Assembly: GCF_000233715.2 (NCBI RefSeq)
Contig: NC_021184.1
Location: 3,682,001-3,746,000 of the forward strand
DNA from: Desulfoscipio gibsoniae DSM 7213
GTDB taxonomy: Bacteria; Bacillota; Desulfotomaculia; Desulfotomaculales; Desulfallaceae
DNA: 64,000 nt
Reading direction: 5' to 3'
The notes beneath the pieces were generated by a model. It saw only the letters and a list, made by a program, of their open reading frames with translations. It searched no databases and was not told the DNA's origin. Below are positions 33,717 to 43,512 of the stretch, one piece after another; within the stretch, counting starts at the first letter, position 1; each line of letters starts with the position of its first letter. Both the position numbers and the translations under genes were made by a program.

Positions 33717-33911
33717 CAGGTTCATTAACTAAAACAGCACTCATTTTCACGGGTCTTATAAACTGTCGTGCATGATTTGTCGCCAATGAAAACAAATAAG
33801 TCCGGTTTAATCCTATTTAGTATTCCCTAATCCACGGTAGATAAACAATCTCAATGCGTACATTATTTAATTACGACAAGCCGGCTTAAATTCCTGCTAT
33901 TAAATATAAGT

Positions 33912-35666
33912 TTAATTTTTATTTCTTGCCCCGTCCTCATCCTCGGCTATCCTTTTACTGACTATTTTAACCTCCATGCGCTCTGTGGCTCCCATTTGTC
34001 CCAGCACATATTCTGCTATATTGACAGCATGATCACCGACCCGCTCCATATTGCCCAATAAATCCAAAAATACCGAGCCCTCGGTTCCGGTACAAATACC
34101 TTCATTCAAGCGCATAATATGGCCTTCCCGAAATTCCTTTTCCAAATTATCTATAATCACTTCGTTTCGGATTACCTGCCTAGCTAAGGTGTGGTCACCA
34201 GTTTCCAGAGCTTTTAAAGCAAGTCTAAGGGTTTCACCGGTAAGTTCCGCCATGGAGTGGATACTGGCCAGGGCCTCATCCGAAAACTTAATTTTATGCT
34301 CCACACTGTAAATAGCCAGTTCTACAATATTATCCGCATGGTCGCCAATTCTCTCCAGATCATTAACTGCCTGCAATAAAGTTTGGGCGTAATTGGATTG
34401 ATCCTCATTCATTTTTTTGTTTGAGGATAACTTAACAAGGTAATCAGTGATATTAGTATCAAGCCTGTTGATTAATTCTTCTTTTTGCTCCAGATACATG
34501 GGATTAAGCTCCTTGCCCCTGGGATTAAAGAAAAACTGCAAGGACTCCCCGAAAAATTCACTGGCATGCCGCCCCATGCGCATTATCTCCCGGGTAGCCT
34601 GCCCCAGAGCCACCGCCGGGTTGGCCAGCAAGCGCGGTTCCAGGTAGCGGGGTTTTATATCGAACTGGGCATCCGCACCGGGCACTAATTTGGTGACTGC
34701 CCAGGCCAGGTAGGATACCAACGGCAGTTGAATAAATGTGTTGGTTATATTAAACATACCGTGTGTCTGGGCAATCTGCATTCGGATATTGATTGTTTCC
34801 CAAGTGCCTTCAAAGCCGGGTAAAAGCACAAAAAAATAGTTTGTGGCCAGGTGGACCAATTCAGGGAAAATGCCCACCAAAAACAGCGGCAAAAACAAAG
34901 CTGTGCCACTCAAGTTAAATAAAGTATGGGTAAGGGCCGCCCGCCGCGCTGCTACTGTTGTGCCAATGGAAGCCAGTAAAGCAGTCACCGTGGTGCCGAT
35001 ATTGTCTCCAAATAAAATAGGCACCGCCTGCACATAAGTAACCGCACCCTGATCGGCCAACTCCTGCAATACACCGATGGTGGCGCTACTGCTTTGTACC
35101 ACAAATGTAAATATCGTGCCGATTAACACCCCAAGCAGCGGGTTATTCTCTACATTAGTCATTAAATTAAAGAAAACCGGCCAGTCCTTTAACGGCTTAA
35201 GACCATCACCCATGACACTCATACCATAAAACAACATGCCGAAGCCAAATAAAACCTGTCCCACATTACCAATTTTTTTATTTTTTATAAAGAATAGCAT
35301 AATAACACCTATGGCAATAATGGGTAGAGCATAATCCTCCAACTTAAAACCAATCAAGTAAGCAGTCAATGTTGTTCCAATATTGGCGCCCATGATCACA
35401 CCAATGGCCTGCCTTAAAGTCAATAGCCCGGCATTAACCAGACCTACTGTCAAAACCGTGGTACCACTGCTGCTTTGTATAAGGGCGGTAACTAAGGCCC
35501 CGGTAACAACACCGCGCAGCGGCGTCTTGGTCCCCTTCTCCAGAAATTCGCGCATGCGCTCACCGGCCACACTCTGCAAACCTTCAGACATATATTTGAT
35601 ACCAAATAAAAAAATACCCAGGCCGCCCAACGCATAAAACAGCATATCTTGAACCGAAAAAGGCAT
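33912..35666 (-). CDS. Na/Pi cotransporter family protein with PhoU-like tail
   Basis: Membrane protein of 584 residues. Two inverted Na/Pi repeats each hold a QSSS motif (ALIQSSSGTTVL near residue 62 and VQSSSATIGVL near 190). The C-terminal part (about 350-560) is helical and PhoU-like, with two copies of an ERVGDHA/ERIGDHADN motif. It probably imports phosphate with sodium or controls it; relatives are also linked to nucleotide signalling. GGAGGGA precedes the ATG. Single gene. Confidence 0.9.
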   Translation of the reverse strand: MPFSVQDMLFYALGGLGIFLFGIKYMSEGLQSVAGERMREFLEKGTKTPLRGVVTGALVTALIQSSSGTTVLTVGLVNAGLLTLRQAIGVIMGANIGTTLTAYLIGFKLEDYALPIIAIGVIMLFFIKNKKIGNVGQVLFGFGMLFYGMSVMGDGLKPLKDWPVFFNLMTNVENNPLLGVLIGTIFTFVVQSSSATIGVLQELADQGAVTYVQAVPILFGDNIGTTVTALLASIGTTVAARRAALTHTLFNLSGTALFLPLFLVGIFPELVHLATNYFFVLLPGFEGTWETINIRMQIAQTHGMFNITNTFIQLPLVSYLAWAVTKLVPGADAQFDIKPRYLEPRLLANPAVALGQATREIMRMGRHASEFFGESLQFFFNPRGKELNPMYLEQKEELINRLDTNITDYLVKLSSNKKMNEDQSNYAQTLLQAVNDLERIGDHADNIVELAIYSVEHKIKFSDEALASIHSMAELTGETLRLALKALETGDHTLARQVIRNEVIIDNLEKEFREGHIMRLNEGICTGTEGSVFLDLLGNMERVGDHAVNIAEYVLGQMGATERMEVKIVSKRIAEDEDGARNKN

Positions 35667-35818
35667 GGCATGTCCCTCCGCAGATTATTGAAAAATATCA
35701 CGTTAATTCTATCAAATTAAAAGTTATTTGCCCATGCCTTTACATTTTCTTTACACACAATTAAACTTCACCCACTGAGTTAACATTTTCTTAACGCATT
35801 TTTAATAAAGCACGGAAT

Positions 35819-36514
35819 CTAACGAGCAAAGACATGACGACCTATTTGCGCCACCTGTTGGCGCTGCCAAACCCAGGGATTAACCGGCTTTGCCGGGTTC
35901 CAAAAATATAGTGCATTGCCGGTGGGATCCTGACCAGACCAGGCATCCCGAGCAGCCCGACGTGAATCAGCACTAATTTCGCGGCCAAATTGCCCGTTCC
36001 AAACCGATTCAAATGCTCCCGGCTGAAATATTACTCCCCCTAAAGTATTTGGAAAACTAGCACTATCTATCCGATTTACAATCACGGCCCCAACGGCAAC
36101 TCTACCCAGGTAAGGCTCATTAGCAGCTTCACTCTCTATAATAGCCGAGAGCAGAAAAACATCTTCCCTGGGAATATCCTCAGCCACCGGTTTAAAAAGT
36201 AATAAATGTGTTTTTTCATCCAGCACGCCCCGAGCTGCAATTTTGTTCCGCCCTTGAAATCTGCGCACGGATTGAACGGTATCCCGATCATAATAACCCG
36301 TCACTTGTCCCTCGTATAAATTATATTGCTTTAATTTTCGCTGCACTTGTGCCACGTCACTACCCCGGTCACCCCAGGATAGTACACGCCGTTCACCCGC
36401 CTGCAAATCCCGGGCGGCTATAAGCAAAACAGCAACAAACACTACCCCGCATAAAATCCTCAGTATCCTGGGCTTTAATAATGGCAATGTTGTTTTTGTA
36501 TTACCATTATGCAT
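35819..36514 (-). CDS. sleB: SleB-type spore cortex-lytic hydrolase
   Basis: Exported cell-wall hydrolase of 231 residues. An N-terminal hydrophobic segment (about residues 18-36) is followed by a peptidoglycan-binding domain (about 45-110, WGDRGSDVAQVQRKLKQYN) and a Hydrolase_2 domain (about 120-231) with LSAIIESEAANEPYLGRVAV and ALYFWNPAKPVN. In sporeformers SleB degrades cortex during germination. The start at 36514 is supported by GGGAG 8 bases upstream. A ypeB partner is not seen next to it. Confidence 0.9.
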   Translation of the reverse strand: MHNGNTKTTLPLLKPRILRILCGVVFVAVLLIAARDLQAGERRVLSWGDRGSDVAQVQRKLKQYNLYEGQVTGYYDRDTVQSVRRFQGRNKIAARGVLDEKTHLLLFKPVAEDIPREDVFLLSAIIESEAANEPYLGRVAVGAVIVNRIDSASFPNTLGGVIFQPGAFESVWNGQFGREISADSRRAARDAWSGQDPTGNALYFWNPAKPVNPWVWQRQQVAQIGRHVFAR

Positions 36515-36647
36515 TTTATGCACTCCCAAAAATCGCACAAATTATTATTATCCTTTTCATTTTCAATCCTGGTCATACAAAAATAACTTTTGCTTGTTTA
36601 CAACCATAGAGGTAGGGTAAACTTTATGGGTATGGGAGTGATGGTTA

Positions 36648-38558
36648 GTGATAGTATTACAGGCGTCACATATTTATAAATCCTTTGGCGGCACACAATT
36701 GCTCAAAGACGTTACCCTGGCCGTTCGGGAAGGAGAAAAAATCGGGCTAGTGGGAAGAAACGGAGCAGGGAAAACCACCTTGCTAAAAATCCTTACCGGG
36801 CAGCTACCCCCTGACGCCGGGGAAATCATACGCCCCAAAACAATCACCCTGGGCTATCTGGCCCAGCAGGGCGGCCTACAGTCAAACCGCACAATTTGGG
36901 AGGAATTGCTGTCAGCATTTGCCCACCACACAGCTATGGAGGAGAAGTTACGCAACTTGGAAATTACCATGGGAAGACCGGAATACACAGCCAACCCGGC
37001 CATGCTAAAAAAAGTCACTGAAGAATATACCGGCTTGCGGGAAACATTCGCCAGAAACGGCGGCTATGAGTATCGTGCCGCCATCCGTGGTGTGCTGCAC
37101 GGACTACAATTCGGTGAAGAATATTACAACATATCTGTGGACCAGCTAAGCGGCGGCGAAAAAACACGCCTTGCTCTGGCCAAGCTGTTGTTAACCAAAC
37201 CCGAGGTGCTGATATTGGACGAACCCACCAATTACCTGGACATGGAAACCATGGGCTGGCTGGAAAAATATCTACAAACATACCCCGGCGCTATTTTAGC
37301 GGTTTCCCATGACCGTTACTTTTTGGACACTGTCGCAAAAGCGGTTTATGAATTAGAATTTTCCCGTCTGAAGCGCTATAACGGTAATTATTCCCGCTAT
37401 CTTGTTTTAAAAGCTGAGGAATTGGAACAGCAAGCCAAACAATACCGCAAACAGCAGGAAGAGATTACCCGTCTCCAAGATTTCGTCAGGCGCAATATCG
37501 CCCGGGCGTCCACCACTGGAAGGGCTAAAAGCAAACAAAAATTGTTAGAAAAAATTAAGCCTCTTGAAAAACCGCACTCAGACGATAAAAAAATCAATGT
37601 ATCCATGGGCACAGTCCGATCCAGCGGCAAAGAGGTAATGACTGTTAAAGATTTAAAGATAGGTTATCAAGGTCATGCGGTGGCCAGCAATCTAACTTTT
37701 AGTATATTTCGTGGTGAACGGGTAGCGCTGCTGGGGCCAAACGGCACCGGCAAAACTACACTGCTAAAAACGCTGGCCGAAATATTGCCCCCCATATCGG
37801 GCTCAATCAACAAAGGTTATCATGTTAGCACAGGTTATTATGAACAAGAACAAAAACATATGGCCGGCAATAAACAGGTTATTTATGAGCTGTGGGACGA
37901 ATTTCCTCAATTCGATGAGCAGACCGTGCGCACAATTTTAGGAAGTTTCTTATTTAGTGGAGAAGATGTACTTAAATATGTAGGCGAGTTAAGCGGCGGT
38001 GAAAAAGCCAGGCTTGCTCTGGCCAAGCTAATGTGCAGGCAGGCTAATTTTTTAATGTTGGACGAACCCACCAGTCACCTGGACATACTGGGCAACGAAG
38101 CCATGGAAAATGCATTGCTACAATACCCGGGCACTTTGCTGTTTGTTTCCCACGACCGCTACTTCATAAATAAGATAGCCACCCGGATTATTGAGCTTAC
38201 TCAAACCGGCGTAAATAGTTACCTGGGTAACTTTGATGATTATCAAAGCAAAAAGGCCGCTGAAGCCAGGAATCAGCAACCAGAAAGCCGGGACAGCGAA
38301 ACAACCAGTGAAACAAAAAAGCATTACCTCCAGCGCAAGGAAAAACAGCGGGAAGAGAGAAGGAAACAGCGTCGCACGGAGGAACTGGAAAAACTGATTA
38401 ACGATGTTGAAGTAAACATTAAACACCTGGAGCAGCAGCTATTTCTACCTGAAGTATATAACGACCATAAGGCCTACCAGCAGAAAAACTCTGAATTGGA
38501 AGAACTTCACAAACAGCTGGAAGAGTATATGGAAGAATGGGTGGAATTAACCGGGTAA
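36648..38558 (+). CDS. ABC-F family ATPase
   Basis: Soluble protein of 636 residues with two ABC cassettes and no membrane span. Walker A motifs are GRNGAGKTT near 36 and GPNGTGKTT near 365; signatures are LSGGEKTRLALAKLL and LSGGEKARLALAKLM; Walker B is LILDEPTNYLD and LMLDEPTSHLD. The linker (about 250-320) is basic and the C-terminus (about 550-636) is a charged coiled coil. ABC-F proteins act on the ribosome in translation or antibiotic protection. It starts with GTG, with GGGAG 9 bases upstream. Confidence 0.92.
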   Translation: MIVLQASHIYKSFGGTQLLKDVTLAVREGEKIGLVGRNGAGKTTLLKILTGQLPPDAGEIIRPKTITLGYLAQQGGLQSNRTIWEELLSAFAHHTAMEEKLRNLEITMGRPEYTANPAMLKKVTEEYTGLRETFARNGGYEYRAAIRGVLHGLQFGEEYYNISVDQLSGGEKTRLALAKLLLTKPEVLILDEPTNYLDMETMGWLEKYLQTYPGAILAVSHDRYFLDTVAKAVYELEFSRLKRYNGNYSRYLVLKAEELEQQAKQYRKQQEEITRLQDFVRRNIARASTTGRAKSKQKLLEKIKPLEKPHSDDKKINVSMGTVRSSGKEVMTVKDLKIGYQGHAVASNLTFSIFRGERVALLGPNGTGKTTLLKTLAEILPPISGSINKGYHVSTGYYEQEQKHMAGNKQVIYELWDEFPQFDEQTVRTILGSFLFSGEDVLKYVGELSGGEKARLALAKLMCRQANFLMLDEPTSHLDILGNEAMENALLQYPGTLLFVSHDRYFINKIATRIIELTQTGVNSYLGNFDDYQSKKAAEARNQQPESRDSETTSETKKHYLQRKEKQREERRKQRRTEELEKLINDVEVNIKHLEQQLFLPEVYNDHKAYQQKNSELEELHKQLEEYMEEWVELTG

Positions 38559-38681
38559 TTGCAACCCAAAGCTCTGCTTAAGTAAACATATGCACAGTGA
38601 ACTACCCCTGCCTTTTGCAAACTCACAGACGGGGATTTCCCGGCGGAGGAGTTGAATATACCTACCCTGGCCGGGCTTAAC

Positions 38682-39320
38682 TTACAACCCCTTTAAAATC
38701 GCAGCCAGCTCCGGCCATGTGTCTGCGATAAAGTCCGGACCGCAGGCTTGCAATTCTTCCCGGGAAGCCATACCCCAGGATACCCCAACGGTAATTACCC
38801 CGGCGTTACGTCCAGATTCAATGTCATAGTAACTATCTCCTACAAATACAGCTTGCTCCGGGCTGGCCCCCAATTTGCCCAAACCTCGCAGCACGGGCTC
38901 GCCGTGGGGTTTAGGTTTCTCAACATCCTCCAAAGCAACCAGATGCTTTAGGTAGCGATTAAGACCGGTTACATCAATGCCCCGCTCGGCCATGGGACGG
39001 CGTTTAGATGTCACCACCCCCATACCTTGCACTAATGGCTTAATTTCATCCAGCGTTTCCAGGGCCCCTTTATATACTTTGATATATTGATCATGTAACG
39101 TCAACTGATGGTTAATGTAGTTATTAAATAACTCCTGCCACCTTTCCCCGGCAAATTGCCTGCATGCATCACGCAGAGGTAAGCCTACTGTCTTCATAAC
39201 CGCACCATTTTCCCAGGGAATATTCATTTGTTTAAAAACATGATAAAAGGCAGCCTCAATGAGCGGCAGTGAATCAAGCAATGTCCCGTCAAGGTCAAAC
39301 AATACATAATCCCTTAGCAT
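38682..39320 (-). CDS. HAD-superfamily phosphatase (PpaX/Gph-like)
   Basis: Haloacid-dehalogenase hydrolase of 212 residues. Motif I is LFDLDGTLLDS, motif II VVTSKRR, motif III lysine in EKPKPHGEPV, motif IV VFVGDSYYDIESG. The cap is the small helical type between residues 18 and 80. Likely a phosphoglycolate or pyrophosphate phosphatase; substrate not fixed by sequence. It converges on the ABC-F gene. Confidence 0.85.
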   Translation of the reverse strand: MLRDYVLFDLDGTLLDSLPLIEAAFYHVFKQMNIPWENGAVMKTVGLPLRDACRQFAGERWQELFNNYINHQLTLHDQYIKVYKGALETLDEIKPLVQGMGVVTSKRRPMAERGIDVTGLNRYLKHLVALEDVEKPKPHGEPVLRGLGKLGASPEQAVFVGDSYYDIESGRNAGVITVGVSWGMASREELQACGPDFIADTWPELAAILKGL

Positions 39321-39517
39321 ATCTGTTCTCCTTACTTTTTAGTGATACTTTTCAACTAAAAGTATATCACGACATAATTCTTTTAAATGGTTTTTTACAG
39401 GGTAATTTTTTATCATAGATTTTTATTATAACAGAATGGATATAATGATGCACCAACTGCATATCAGCAGCTGCATAACAAAAAAACAAACATTAACTTT
39501 AGTTCCTTGTCCGACCG

Positions 39518-39526
39518 TGGTATAAT
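39518..39526 (+). promoter_or_regulatory. Extended -10 promoter for ylbF
   Basis: TGGTATAAT is an extended -10 element, about 95 bases upstream of the ylbF start. No good -35 box is present, as expected for this class. The remaining gap from 39321 holds nothing else recognised. Confidence 0.5.
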
Positions 39527-39620
39527 ACTGCTGTATGTTAATTTGGAGCAGGTTTGCCAAGGTGATAATATATTGCCATTGGACCATATTAAATTTATAT
39601 ATTTTATAAGGAGGTAACTA

Positions 39621-39965
39621 ATGTCCCAAGACGTATTTGAAAAAGCCACAGCACTGGGTAATAGTATTATAGATTCCGAGGAGTTCAAAGAAATACAAAA
39701 AAGGGAAAAGGATATGCTTGGTGACCCTGACGCCCAGAATTTACTAAAAAAATTCCATGAACTCCAAAGTATACAAAAGGAAAAACAAAAAAAAGGTGAC
39801 CAATTAACCCCGGAAGAGGCCAAAGAGTTCGAACGGGTACAGCTTAAAATAGTTGAGAACAAGGCCATTAAAGCATTCTCAGAGGCCCAAAATAAATTTC
39901 AGTCCATGATGAACCAGGTGATGAAAATCATAAAAGAAGCCGGAGTAAGTAAAATTAAGGAATAA
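39621..39965 (+). CDS. YlbF/YmcA-family protein
   Basis: All-helical cytoplasmic protein of 114 residues of the Com_YlbF type, with long amphipathic helices (EEFKEIQKREKDMLGDPDAQ then LLKKFHELQSIQ). In Bacillus, YlbF with YmcA and YaaT affects RNase Y, sporulation and competence. The YmcA and YaaT partners are not nearby. AGGAGGT precedes the ATG. A terminator follows directly. Confidence 0.8.
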   Translation: MSQDVFEKATALGNSIIDSEEFKEIQKREKDMLGDPDAQNLLKKFHELQSIQKEKQKKGDQLTPEEAKEFERVQLKIVENKAIKAFSEAQNKFQSMMNQVMKIIKEAGVSKIKE

Positions 39966-39966
39966 G

Positions 39967-39988
39967 GCGGGTTTATCCCGCTTTTTTT
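39967..39988 (+). terminator. Terminator after ylbF
   Basis: GCGGG / CCCGC stem with a TTTAT loop followed by seven T. Confidence 0.8.
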
Positions 39989-40018
39989 AATATTTATAAA
40001 ACTGGGGGTAGTTTACCA

Positions 40019-40543
40019 ATGTCAGTTATTAAAGAAGCCGAGTTACCAGGGCTGGGTAAAAAATATGCAGTTACCCTGGAAAACGGTGACCAGGTAGTGA
40101 TTGTAATCCATGATGAAGGCAACCGGGAGGTTTATTATTTCCCCACTGGCGAAGATGATCCCATCGCCTCCGTAACTATGACGGACCAGGAAGCCCGGCA
40201 GGTAGGGTCCATCATCAGCGGTTCTTTTTATCAGCCCCGCTTACTGGAGAAGTTAGAAACAGCTGTGGCGGAATTACATATTGAATGGCTACAGGTAGAG
40301 CCAAGTTCGGAGTTGTCGGGCAAGAGCATCGGAACACTGGGCTTACGCAAAAACCTGGGCATTATTGTCATCGCTGCCATTGAAGATAAACACAAGGGCC
40401 GGCAAGCAAAAACCTATATCAACCCGGGCCCCTCCTATGTTTTTACACCGGGCCATACCATCGTGGTAGCCGGCACTAAAGAAAAAATGAACGAATTTGA
40501 GCGCCTTTTAAACAATAGTTCGAAAGAAGTCGATGCCAATTGA
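40019..40543 (+). CDS. khtT: KhtT-like regulatory subunit of K+/H+ antiporter
   Basis: Cytoplasmic protein of 174 residues with an N-terminal domain (GKKYAVTLENGDQVVIVIHD) and a C-terminal RCK_C/TrkA_C domain (about 90-165, LRKNLGIIVIAAIEDKH and FTPGHTIVVAGT). KhtT regulates the antiporter KhtU and binds nucleotide in known members. The stop overlaps the next gene start by 3 bases, so the pair is translationally coupled. Confidence 0.88.
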   Translation: MSVIKEAELPGLGKKYAVTLENGDQVVIVIHDEGNREVYYFPTGEDDPIASVTMTDQEARQVGSIISGSFYQPRLLEKLETAVAELHIEWLQVEPSSELSGKSIGTLGLRKNLGIIVIAAIEDKHKGRQAKTYINPGPSYVFTPGHTIVVAGTKEKMNEFERLLNNSSKEVDAN

Positions 40544-41760
40544 ACACTGATTTGATACTGAACCTGGGGCTGTCCTTTACATTTATCACCCTGGCCATTT
40601 ACATATCCAATAAAATTAAGTTCTCTTCCATTCCTTTTTTGATAATGGCCGGTATGCTCGTAGGACCGCACGCCCCAGAGGCCTTGGGTACGTCACTGGC
40701 TATCGTGCATAAAACTGAATCAATTGACTTGTTGGCACGTCTTGGGGTACTGTTGATGCTCTTTTACTTGGGATTGGAATTCTCCACCAGCAAACTGGCC
40801 GCCGCAGGTTCATCTTTAATAAAGGGCGGCACTGTCTATGTAGGTCTGAACTTTGTGAGGGGTGTAATTTTTGGCTGGATTTTTTTCCAGGCCTGGCCTG
40901 AGGCATTTGTTGTAGCAGGCATCACAGGCATTTCCAGCAGTGCCATAATTACAAAGCTGCTAGTGGATTTAAAAAGAACCGCCAACCCCGAAACGGAATT
41001 CATACTGGGCATTATGGTGTTTGAGGATGTCTTTCTAGCCATATACTTATCGGTTCTTTCCGGTTTGCTTTTCAGCAAAGGCGATGTGGAGCTGCTTAAT
41101 ATATTGCCCGGGATGGTGCTAATATTCGTCTTTATAATATCCATAATCGTGCTGGGAAAGCGCATTGGAAAGCTATTGGAACCCAGATTGTCCGTCAAGT
41201 CGGCGGAAAGTTTTGTGGTTATTATTTTCACCTTGCTGCTTTTAACCGCTATACTGGTGGAAACCATTCACATAGCGGAAGCTATTGGGGCACTGCTGCT
41301 TGGGCTGGTTCTGGCGGAAACCATTCATTCCAAGAGGGTTATTCAATTCATCAGTCCTATGCGGGATCTTTTCGGTGCTGTGTTTTTCTTTTCCTTCGGG
41401 CTGGACATAGATTACCGTCTTTTTGGCGGTGCCGTATCTATCACATTGGCCGCCGTATTAATGACCGTGCTGGGTAACATTATCACCGGGCTGCTAGCCT
41501 CCTGGCTGGCCGGGTACAAAAGCAAGCGTGGATTTAACGTAGCATTCACTATCATAGCCCGGGGCGAATTTGCCATTATCGTGGCCAGCCTGGCCGCAAC
41601 TGCCGGGGTTAGCGAAATACTACCCGCCTTTGCGGCTCTTTATGTGTTGATATTAGCCTTTATCAGCCCGGTGCTGGCCAAAAATTCCCGGTTATTATAC
41701 GAGAAATATAGCAAGTTCAGCGATTATTTTTTCAAACCAGGTACGCAGAAAACAAACTAA
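40540..41760 (+). CDS. khtU: CPA2-type K+/H+ antiporter KhtU
   Basis: Membrane antiporter of 406 residues of the CPA2 family (KefB/KhtU-like) with about 12 spans. GMLVGPHAP in the first part, LGLEFS and GITGISSSAIITKLLVD are typical. It ends soon after the membrane domain without its own RCK domain, which is supplied by KhtT. The start is TTG at 40540, overlapping the khtT stop (TTGA). Role: potassium or cation efflux in pH control. Confidence 0.88.
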   Translation: MNTDLILNLGLSFTFITLAIYISNKIKFSSIPFLIMAGMLVGPHAPEALGTSLAIVHKTESIDLLARLGVLLMLFYLGLEFSTSKLAAAGSSLIKGGTVYVGLNFVRGVIFGWIFFQAWPEAFVVAGITGISSSAIITKLLVDLKRTANPETEFILGIMVFEDVFLAIYLSVLSGLLFSKGDVELLNILPGMVLIFVFIISIIVLGKRIGKLLEPRLSVKSAESFVVIIFTLLLLTAILVETIHIAEAIGALLLGLVLAETIHSKRVIQFISPMRDLFGAVFFFSFGLDIDYRLFGGAVSITLAAVLMTVLGNIITGLLASWLAGYKSKRGFNVAFTIIARGEFAIIVASLAATAGVSEILPAFAALYVLILAFISPVLAKNSRLLYEKYSKFSDYFFKPGTQKTN

Positions 41761-41869
41761 AAGTTTGAAGTAATACACACTAATGGACGACTTGCTTTTC
41801 TGCCCAGGTTTTTTGTTCAGTTCTACTTACTCAAATGCAACCAAAAACCAAAATAACCTGTTAATATTA

Positions 41870-41910
41870 AAAAAAGCAATTGTTGTGTTGATTACAACAA
41901 CTGCTTTTTT
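41870..41910. terminator. Bidirectional terminator between khtU and SLC13 copy 3
   Basis: AAAAAGCAATTGTTGT pairs with ACAACAACTGCTTTTT (one bulge). T runs occur on both strands, fitting convergent genes. Confidence 0.8.
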
Positions 41911-41937
41911 GTATTAGCATAAACTAGGAGTTACAAG

Positions 41938-43446
41938 CTATTTAACCAGGGCCGGTACACCCAACAAGGGCCATACCACTAAGGCGAATACCGCTACCAT
42001 AACCAGGGCCAGGATGGTGAATGGAACACCTATCATGAAGAATTGACCGGTGGTGAATTGCTTAGACTGGTAAGCAATAGCGTTGGGCGCTGCCCCTACC
42101 AGTAACATGTAGGGCAGAGCAGCCATAGCTAGGGATGAGTAAAGAATCAAGTACGGGTTAACCCCTAGATACTCAGCCATCACCAGGGCCACCGGCATTG
42201 TAATGGCAATTGCCGCCACGTTCATAATAAAGTTGGTCATGATGATCACTAGAAAGGCAATGGCCACCACAAAAACCAGCCAGTTGGCATTTTGGAACAT
42301 GGTCAGCCAATGTATGGCCATCCACTCGGCGGCACCGGTCACCCATAAGCAGGTGCCGATACTCATGGCACCACCAAACAGCAGCACTATGTTCCAAGGA
42401 ATACTTTTTTCAAGGTCCTCCACAGTAAACAGCTTAGTCATAAACATTATAATTGCCGCTACCAATATGGGTATACTTCTGCTTAAATCTTTAATGGCCG
42501 GGATAAACTGCTGGGTTGCCAGCACAGTCACCACAGCCAGGGCCAGCACGATAACAAAAATCTCTTTACCTGTCATGGGTCCCATTTGTGAATAAACTTC
42601 ATCCACTTTCTTTTTTAGACCATCTATTTTATTCTGTTCCGGCTTAAAGAACACATAGCAGAGCAAGAACCAGGTTATGCCCACCATTATTATGCCAAAA
42701 GGCGCCATAACCAATGAGTACTCCAGAAAACCAATATCAATACCGGTGAATTCTTTGAAAAATCCCAAGGCCACCGGACCGCGGGCTGCACCCAACAAGG
42801 TAATCATACTACCGGCACCGGCAGCGTACGCCATACCTATAAACATTGCTTTACCAAAATTAGAAGGCACGTCTTCTTTACCATACATACTCATAATGAC
42901 CAGCATCAGCGGGAACATGGTCGCAGCTACGGCGGTATGGGCCATCAACAATGTTAATACCATGGTAACCATAAACACGCCTAACAATATTTTACGTGAA
43001 TCTTCGCCTACGACTGACAACATCTTGAAGGCCAACCGGGTTGTTACACCTGCTTTGGTAAAAGCTACGCCGAGCAGCAGTGAACCTAATATAAACAGCA
43101 CCGACGGGTCCATAAATACGGCAAAAGCTTCACTGGCCGGGCGGATCATAAAAGCCGCCTGCATCACGCCGATGGTTAGACTGGTTACACCAATAGGTAT
43201 TACTTCAAACACCCACCATACACCGGCCAGCAGGAAAAGTCCAATGGCCAACTGCGCCTGTCGCGATAATTCAAATGCTTTACCCGTGGGGTCTACAGCC
43301 GGCGGAAGTTGGGGCAGGAAATAAAAAAGTGCAAATAACCCAATACCCAATATTGCAAAGGCTATTCTTTTCCACTCGCCGGATAAGTCATTAATTTGTT
43401 CGGCTTTAGCGGATGCGCTAATGGTTGCTTGTGTGGTATTACTCAT
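41938..43446 (-). CDS. SLC13/DASS family anion transporter, copy 3
   Basis: Membrane carrier of 502 residues. Family features are MAYAAGAGSMITLLGAARGPV near residue 205 and the second motif IIMTNFIMNVAAIAITMPVA, followed by PYMLLVGAAPNAIAY near 460. The second motif differs from copies 1 and 2, so a different substrate or coupling ion is possible. GGGGGTGG precedes the ATG. A near-perfect Rex-like palindrome lies 67 bases upstream. It is separated from sulfate genes by other functions but carries the same operator. Confidence 0.85.
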   Translation of the reverse strand: MSNTTQATISASAKAEQINDLSGEWKRIAFAILGIGLFALFYFLPQLPPAVDPTGKAFELSRQAQLAIGLFLLAGVWWVFEVIPIGVTSLTIGVMQAAFMIRPASEAFAVFMDPSVLFILGSLLLGVAFTKAGVTTRLAFKMLSVVGEDSRKILLGVFMVTMVLTLLMAHTAVAATMFPLMLVIMSMYGKEDVPSNFGKAMFIGMAYAAGAGSMITLLGAARGPVALGFFKEFTGIDIGFLEYSLVMAPFGIIMVGITWFLLCYVFFKPEQNKIDGLKKKVDEVYSQMGPMTGKEIFVIVLALAVVTVLATQQFIPAIKDLSRSIPILVAAIIMFMTKLFTVEDLEKSIPWNIVLLFGGAMSIGTCLWVTGAAEWMAIHWLTMFQNANWLVFVVAIAFLVIIMTNFIMNVAAIAITMPVALVMAEYLGVNPYLILYSSLAMAALPYMLLVGAAPNAIAYQSKQFTTGQFFMIGVPFTILALVMVAVFALVVWPLLGVPALVK

Positions 43447-43512
43447 TTAACCACCCCCATATAAATTAACCAGGCCCATTGTCATTTAGTTAAATAATTA
43501 ACAATCAACGGT

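Noticed and set aside
39464-39868. 134-codon minus-strand ORF
   Set aside because: Shadow of ylbF; Ser/Phe/Cys-rich reverse translation of a charged helical protein.
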